DNA from: Spirochaetota bacterium
Lineage (GTDB): Bacteria; Spirochaetota; UBA4802; UBA5550
Direction: 5' to 3'
DNA length: 40,441 bases
NCBI GenBank assembly: GCA_003246895.1
Contig: QKCL01000070.1
Coordinates: 1-40,441 of the forward strand
Positions within the stretch are counted from its first letter, which is position 1. Every line of letters starts with the position of its first letter. A program made the position numbers and the translations under genes. The notes beneath the pieces were generated by a model. The model did no database searches and was not told the origin of the DNA. It saw only the letters and a list, made by a program, of their open reading frames with translations. Positions 37,045-40,441 of this stretch are shown here, in pieces.

Positions 37045-37200
37045 CAGGCTGAAGATTCCTCTGAACCGCTGATGTTCCCTGCGCAGGTTTTTACCCGCAA
37101 AAAATACTAAGCAAGTTTTGTGCCAATCTCAACAAACAGCCCATGGGACTGCTCCTGAGTTGTTGGGAGCTGGTCGGAGTTGTTCGGTAAAAAAAAGTTC

Positions 37201-37233
37201 AAAAAAAGGCAAAAAAAATTCATTTTTCCTGCC
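37201..37233 (-). terminator. Terminator of the AraC-hydrolase operon, with phased A-tracts
   Basis: On the minus strand GGCAGGAAAAAT (37233-37222) pairs with ATTTTTTTTGCC (37219-37208), 12 bp with two G-T pairs and a 2-base loop. Seven T follow (37207-37201), about 30 bases after the stop codon at 37265. A8, A7 and A8 runs starting at 37189, 37201 and 37211 are near helical phase, so this DNA may also be bent. Between 37045 and 37188 I see only a G/T-rich stretch with a repeated GAGTTGTT. Confidence 0.6.
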
Positions 37234-37264
37234 CAAATACCCCGGCTGCCCCTGCGGTTAAGGT

Positions 37265-37777
37265 TTATCTGCCCGCAGTTTTAACCTCGGCAAAGACAGA
37301 ACCCAGAGTTTTAATACTGATTTTATGAACCAGAGAAGTCCCTAAAAAGCCCCTGGCCGCGCATGCATCTGAGTATAAAATCATTTCATAGCCCAGATCA
37401 AACCCCGCACGAACCGTTGTATCAACACACATGTTTGTCATGGCGCCCGCTACGTGCAGTCTCTTTACCCCTTTCTCTTCAAGGTACTCTCCGAGGCCGG
37501 TTTCCCTGAATGAACTGGGATAGTGTTTGATAAAAACTTTCTCACCCTCAAGAGGTGAAACTGCACTGTTTATTTCAGATCCGAATGTGTCTTTTTCAAA
37601 AAATGCAGCGGGCTCCTTCAGAGAAATATGCCTGATGTGAACCACAGGCATGCCTGCATCCCTGAATCTTTTTGCCAGTACCGCTGCATTTGCAGCAGCC
37701 CTCTTCATGTTTTTCAGGGGGAATCTCCCGCCCCTGAAATAATCATTCTGAATGTCTATGAGCAGTAACGCGTCCAT
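37265..37777 (-). CDS. Isochorismatase-like cysteine hydrolase
   Basis: 170 residues. The catalytic set is visible: D8 in LLIDIQNDYF, a lysine in KVFIKHYPSSF, and C117 in AGAMTNMCVDTT with the family's cis-peptide region just before it. These enzymes hydrolyse amides or related bonds of small molecules such as nicotinamide, N-carbamoyl compounds or isochorismate; the substrate is not evident. GGAGG sits before ATG 37777. The AraC regulator gene ends 111 bases upstream on the same strand and probably controls or shares its transcript. Confidence 0.9.
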   Translation of the reverse strand: MDALLLIDIQNDYFRGGRFPLKNMKRAAANAAVLAKRFRDAGMPVVHIRHISLKEPAAFFEKDTFGSEINSAVSPLEGEKVFIKHYPSSFRETGLGEYLEEKGVKRLHVAGAMTNMCVDTTVRAGFDLGYEMILYSDACAARGFLGTSLVHKISIKTLGSVFAEVKTAGR

Positions 37778-37888
37778 ATCTCCTCCATATTACTTATTAA
37801 TTCTCAAATTCTCAGTTTTCTTAAAATGAATATGGCATTTAAGGCTTGAAGATGGAAGTGCGGATAATCAGCAAATATATGCGGATTG

Positions 37889-38788
37889 TCAGAGTGCTGA
37901 ATTTTTTTCCCTGTATGCCGACGGTGAAAGGCCTGTTTCCTTTTTAAAGACCCGGCCGAAATGGGCGGCGTCCTCATATCCGGTGCGGTAGACAATTTCC
38001 GCCACGGGAAGTGCTGTATCGCGCAGAAGAAGGCATGCCATATTGATCCGTATCTTTGAAAGATATGAAATTACAGACATACCGGCGGATTTCATAAACC
38101 TTTCGGAAAGAGTAGTGCGGTTTGTGCCGAAGAATCCGGTTATCTCCCCAATGGTAATCTTCTCATGGTAATGGCAGTTGATGTATTCCATCACAGACCT
38201 TACCAGTTCGTCACTTCCCGGCAGGCTGCCTCCGGCCAGTGGATTCTGAACAAGGCTGCCCAGAAGGTTCATGAGTTCCAGAAAAAAAGACCTGCTCCTG
38301 CAGGGCCAGAATCCGTCTCTCTGAAGTGTAAGCTCATCGTTTATGTTTCTGAGGAGTTCAAGAATTTTCAGGGCTGTGCCGGGACCCGTTAGCAGAACAC
38401 CTATGTACTTTTCACCCCTCTCCAGAAAGCCCCTGAGAAAATAGAGGTCAAGAATCTGTGACTGTTCAGTTACGGATGATGCGTCCCTGACATTTTCGAA
38501 ATTAAATGAAGAGTTTATAATTGAAGGAGAGAAGAAGAGCCCGTGAATCCGGAACCCTTTATCCGGGCTCACCTCCAGGACCTCCCTTTCGTGGAGGAGC
38601 AGGCACGCAGGAGATATTACAGAAACCGGTTTTCCGTCAATGCAAACTGAACCGTTTCCCTTTTCAAAGAAAAGAAACCTGAAGCTTTGCCCAAGCCCTG
38701 TTTCTTCGCTGAACTCCTGTGGCTTCAGATACCTCATGTCCATTGCAAAAACCCTTTCGGGAGACCTGTTTTCAGTGTGCAGTTCCAT
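37889..38788 (-). CDS. AraC family transcriptional regulator
   Basis: 299 residues. The N-terminal half has a cupin-like ligand domain (FRFLFFEKGNGSVCIDGKPV). The C-terminal about 100 residues hold the double helix-turn-helix: ITIGEITGFFGTNRTTLSERF and, in the second, VAEIVYRTGYEDAAHFGRVFKKETG (core IVYRTGYEDAAHFGRVFK), then LSPSAYR. This is the layout of AraC activators. AGGAA precedes ATG 38788. It lies directly upstream of an isochorismatase-like gene on the same strand, a frequent pairing. The effector molecule is unknown. Confidence 0.92.
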   Translation of the reverse strand: MELHTENRSPERVFAMDMRYLKPQEFSEETGLGQSFRFLFFEKGNGSVCIDGKPVSVISPACLLLHEREVLEVSPDKGFRIHGLFFSPSIINSSFNFENVRDASSVTEQSQILDLYFLRGFLERGEKYIGVLLTGPGTALKILELLRNINDELTLQRDGFWPCRSRSFFLELMNLLGSLVQNPLAGGSLPGSDELVRSVMEYINCHYHEKITIGEITGFFGTNRTTLSERFMKSAGMSVISYLSKIRINMACLLLRDTALPVAEIVYRTGYEDAAHFGRVFKKETGLSPSAYREKNSAL

Positions 38789-38806
38789 ATTTCATTCCTG
38801 AAGATG

Positions 38807-38835
38807 ATTCAGACACCAAAAAGAAGAGGTGTCAA
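38807..38835 (-). promoter_or_regulatory. araC promoter overlapped by an inverted repeat
   Basis: On the minus strand a perfect TTGACA (38835-38830) is 17 bases from CTGAAT (38812-38807). GACACC (38812-38817) and GGTGTC (38828-38833) form inverted arms across a 10-base gap and cover the -35 and spacer, so a regulator bound there, perhaps AraC itself, would block it. Confidence 0.45.
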
Positions 38836-38905
38836 TTCATAAAATGGCTTGTATTTTCAGACTGTATGGTGACAGTTACAGTATAACAATTTCAGGGAAG
38901 GTACG

Positions 38906-39331
38906 ATGATGCTTGATGTTGGATTCATAAAGGCAATTGTTCTTGCAGTTCAGATACTCTTTAACGTCTCCGGGGCGCAGACCGGGTACATGGATATTCT
39001 TCACCAGGGAAAACTCATGGGTACAGTTGAGTACCGGGCCTCGGGAAAAGACATGACCCTCTACATGAACTCCTCAAAGGCCATGGATATTACTGCACTT
39101 GATAATTACAGATACAGCATCAAACTTGCATCTGAAAGGCCTGTAACTGCAGATCTTTCCGAGTTCTTTTCACGGTTAGACTTAAAAAATATTGAGAAGG
39201 CCGATCTTTCAATTGATTCAAAGGAGATGGGTAAAGTTGACATTCAATCGGGGAAAACAGGAATTTTTATCAGGTATGACAGCAGGCTCTTTATAATAAA
39301 CCGGGAGCAGCTTATAAAGAAGGAGAAATAA
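38906..39331 (+). CDS. Small exported protein of unknown function
   Basis: 141 residues. Hydrophobic residues 6-22 look like a signal peptide or N-terminal anchor (AIVLAVQILFNVSGAQ; cleavage after SGA is plausible). The remainder is polar and probably beta-rich (YMDILHQGKLMGTVEYR, DITALDNYRYSIKLA). I recognise no family. AGGGAAGG lies before ATG 38906. It is divergent from araC and convergent with the next gene, which ends seven bases away. Codon use looks like its neighbours', so it is likely a real gene. Confidence 0.65.
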   Translation: MMLDVGFIKAIVLAVQILFNVSGAQTGYMDILHQGKLMGTVEYRASGKDMTLYMNSSKAMDITALDNYRYSIKLASERPVTADLSEFFSRLDLKNIEKADLSIDSKEMGKVDIQSGKTGIFIRYDSRLFIINREQLIKKEK

Positions 39332-39338
39332 CTTTCCC

Positions 39339-39749
39339 TCACTTTTTCTGATCGCAGTATTCGGGATAGAGTTTTTCCGTGCATTCGGGACAGATACTGT
39401 GCGAAAATTCAGCCTCTGACCTGTTTTTCACATATATCTCAAATGGAACCCACTCACCCTCTTTGCTCCTTATTTTTTTGCAGGAGATACAGACAGGAAG
39501 AATACCCCCCAGAACTCTTATTTCATGAAGAAGCCTCAGGGTAAAATAAACAACAACTCCTGCGACCATGATTATCAGAATGCTTTCAAATACTGACTCA
39601 GTCAGGTTTACAGGGGTCTTTTCCGCTCCCAAAAGGACATGGGGAATGTCCAGTATCTCGTCAAGCCAGAGGAGCAGAATTATCGCCGAAAAGGCAATGA
39701 CCTCACATATGATCACCCTTCTGGTTATTATGCATTTTATACGCTCCAT
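39339..39749 (-). CDS. Two-helix membrane protein with C-terminal four-cysteine zinc-ribbon-like module
   Basis: 136 residues from ATG 39749 (GTG 39761 is the alternative). Two transmembrane helices (about 10-30 and 55-75) are followed by the module LPVCISCKKIRSKEGEW, then EAEFSHSICPECTEKLYPEY. The CxxC...CxxC pair should bind a metal, most likely zinc. That module is familiar as a C-terminal tag on PAS kinases and response regulators (LPICxxCKKIRDDxGYW...HxICPECxKKLYP). Here it stands alone on a membrane anchor with no kinase. Its function is not known; it may be a docking or redox module on the cytoplasmic face. Confidence 0.75.
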   Translation of the reverse strand: MERIKCIITRRVIICEVIAFSAIILLLWLDEILDIPHVLLGAEKTPVNLTESVFESILIIMVAGVVVYFTLRLLHEIRVLGGILPVCISCKKIRSKEGEWVPFEIYVKNRSEAEFSHSICPECTEKLYPEYCDQKK

Positions 39750-39868
39750 TTTTATACACACCTGCCGGATAATGTTTTTATATCTGTTTTCATGTAATTA
39801 ATATAACAGGACATGGAGTCAAAGAAAACCGGCCGAGGGAAAAACTTTTGTCATAGTCCAGAACCGAC

Positions 39869-40115
39869 ACCTCTGTCATGCCGAACGTACTCCCTGTCAT
39901 TTCAAACGAACGCCTCTGTCATACCGAACAAACGTGAGGGATCCTGTCCTTTAACAGAACAAAGATTTCTCCTCCCCTTGGTCGTCGAAATGACATGTCA
40001 TGCACTATGCCTCGATACGATGCCCGGTCATAGAGTGGTGACGTTGTCAGTGCATTGAGATACCGGCATAACCCGGCAAACATGCGCTGCACTGAGTTTA
40101 TCGAAGTGATGAAAC
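39869..40115. repeat. Degenerate REP-like repeat cluster
   Basis: CTGTCATgCCGAAC-like heads occur three times (39873, 39894, 39916), each about 21 bases after the last, and are followed by GAGGGATCC and GATTTCTCC and closed by TCGAAATGACA near 39985-39995. This is the same element type as at 34802-34879, with extra heads. Further on, CACTGAGTTTATCGAAGTGA (40090-40109) is a second common intergenic repeat motif. The region 39762-40119 has no believable gene. Confidence 0.6.
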
Positions 40116-40119
40116 TTTC

Positions 40120-40147
40120 GAATGGAACGGCCGGGGCCGTTCCATTC
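40120..40147 (-). terminator. Perfect 13-bp hairpin downstream of the beta-propeller gene
   Basis: GAATGGAACGGCC (40120-40132) pairs with GGCCGTTCCATTC (40135-40147) around two bases. It is about 60 bases past the stop at 40209 on the minus strand. No T-run follows, so it may be a 3'-end-protecting structure or part of the repeat cluster beside it. Confidence 0.45.
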
Positions 40148-40208
40148 CACACACCATTCCCCCGGGACTACTGTTCCCTGCAGCAGCGGGTATTCGTCAA
40201 AAACAAAA

Positions 40209-40441
40209 TCACATTCTGACTGTAATAATCGAGTTTTGAACTAATCCAGAACTGATAGGGCTGCCGATAATTTCAGTCAAAGCACCTGTTGATGAATCAA
40301 TTGAGTATGTTGATATATTATAGGGGGTACCACCACTAAGAACATACAGAAATTTTCCAGAAGGATCCACGCTAAGAGAGTTACAGTATTTAGCATTCCC
40401 AGCAATTGCGTTTACAAACGACAATTCTCCAGTATTTGAAT
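40209..40441 (-). CDS. C-terminal end of a beta-propeller (lactonase/YVTN-type) protein, cut by the window
   Basis: The last 76 or so residues of a gene whose start lies beyond 40441; the frame is open to the edge (SNTGELSF). The pattern LSVDPSGKFLYVLSGG followed by ISTYSIDSSTGALTEI is a typical blade of 6-phosphogluconolactonase-like or YVTN beta-propellers (PSGkFlYv...ystdssTGaLt). The complete protein would have several such blades and is often exported in bacteria. Activity cannot be judged from this fragment. Confidence 0.8.
   Translation of the reverse strand, partial: SNTGELSFVNAIAGNAKYCNSLSVDPSGKFLYVLSGGTPYNISTYSIDSSTGALTEIIGSPISSGLVQNSIITVRM

Noticed and set aside
39869-40115. CRISPR-like array from regularly spaced TGTCAT motifs
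   Set aside because: The repeats are short and degenerate, with inverted counterparts and no spacer-length pattern or cas genes; they fit a REP-like element.

Overview
The window reads as a chromosomal segment of a moderately AT-rich Gram-negative bacterium. Several genes carry signal peptides or lipoprotein signals, and several sensor proteins have clear periplasmic domains. The mix of genes (a 7TMR-DISM kinase, many PAS/GAF hybrid kinases, MORN-repeat and ankyrin exported proteins, an SH3-LytM endopeptidase, a bacterial RRM protein) would suit a free-living spirochaete-like organism. No rRNA or marker gene here fixes the taxonomy, so that is only an inference. No tRNA, rRNA, CRISPR array, transposase or phage gene was seen.

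Layout. 1-1.5 kb: a frameshifted MORN-repeat gene on the minus strand, with a terminator. 1.7-4.2 kb: a MATE efflux pump coupled to a MarR regulator, beside a decayed diguanylate cyclase. 4.2-6.5 kb: a polar amino-acid ABC importer operon. 6.6-13.3 kb: two very large plus-strand hybrid sensor kinases, one ending in a GGDEF domain. 13.4-18.9 kb: an envelope operon (SH3-M23 endopeptidase, ~30-repeat exported ankyrin protein, SH3-like lipoprotein), divergent from a CHASE-PAS-GGDEF diguanylate cyclase at 19.2-21.0 kb. 21.1-22.2 kb: an Old Yellow Enzyme. 22.4-26.8 kb: a giant multi-PAS hybrid kinase split by a 19-bp tandem duplication right at its phospho-accepting H-box. 27.1-29.1 kb: a LysR/YeiH pair. 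29.1-31.2 kb: an operon of DUF2293, RRM and DUF1456 proteins. 31.3-33.3 kb: a 4-oxalocrotonate tautomerase-like gene and a HisKA_2 kinase/receiver pair. 33.6-34.7 kb: RsgA. 35.0-37.0 kb: a nitroreductase/quinone-oxidoreductase pair divergent from an HxlR regulator across a strong palindromic operator. 37.2-38.8 kb: an AraC regulator with an isochorismatase-like hydrolase. 38.9-39.8 kb: two small envelope proteins. 39.8-40.4 kb: degenerate REP-like repeats and the end of a beta-propeller gene that runs out of the window.

Themes. Signal transduction dominates: three large hybrid kinases, one kinase/receiver pair and two intact plus one dead GGDEF protein. Small redox and electrophile-response enzymes recur (OYE, nitroreductase, YhdH-type reductase, tautomerase, HxlR). 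Three genes show recent or old disruption: an 11-bp deletion in the MORN gene, a 19-bp tandem duplication in the kinase, and deletion plus frameshift in the diguanylate cyclase. The first two look young, because undoing a single event restores one open frame. The least explained gene sets are the M23/ankyrin/lipoprotein operon and the DUF2293/RRM/DUF1456 operon.
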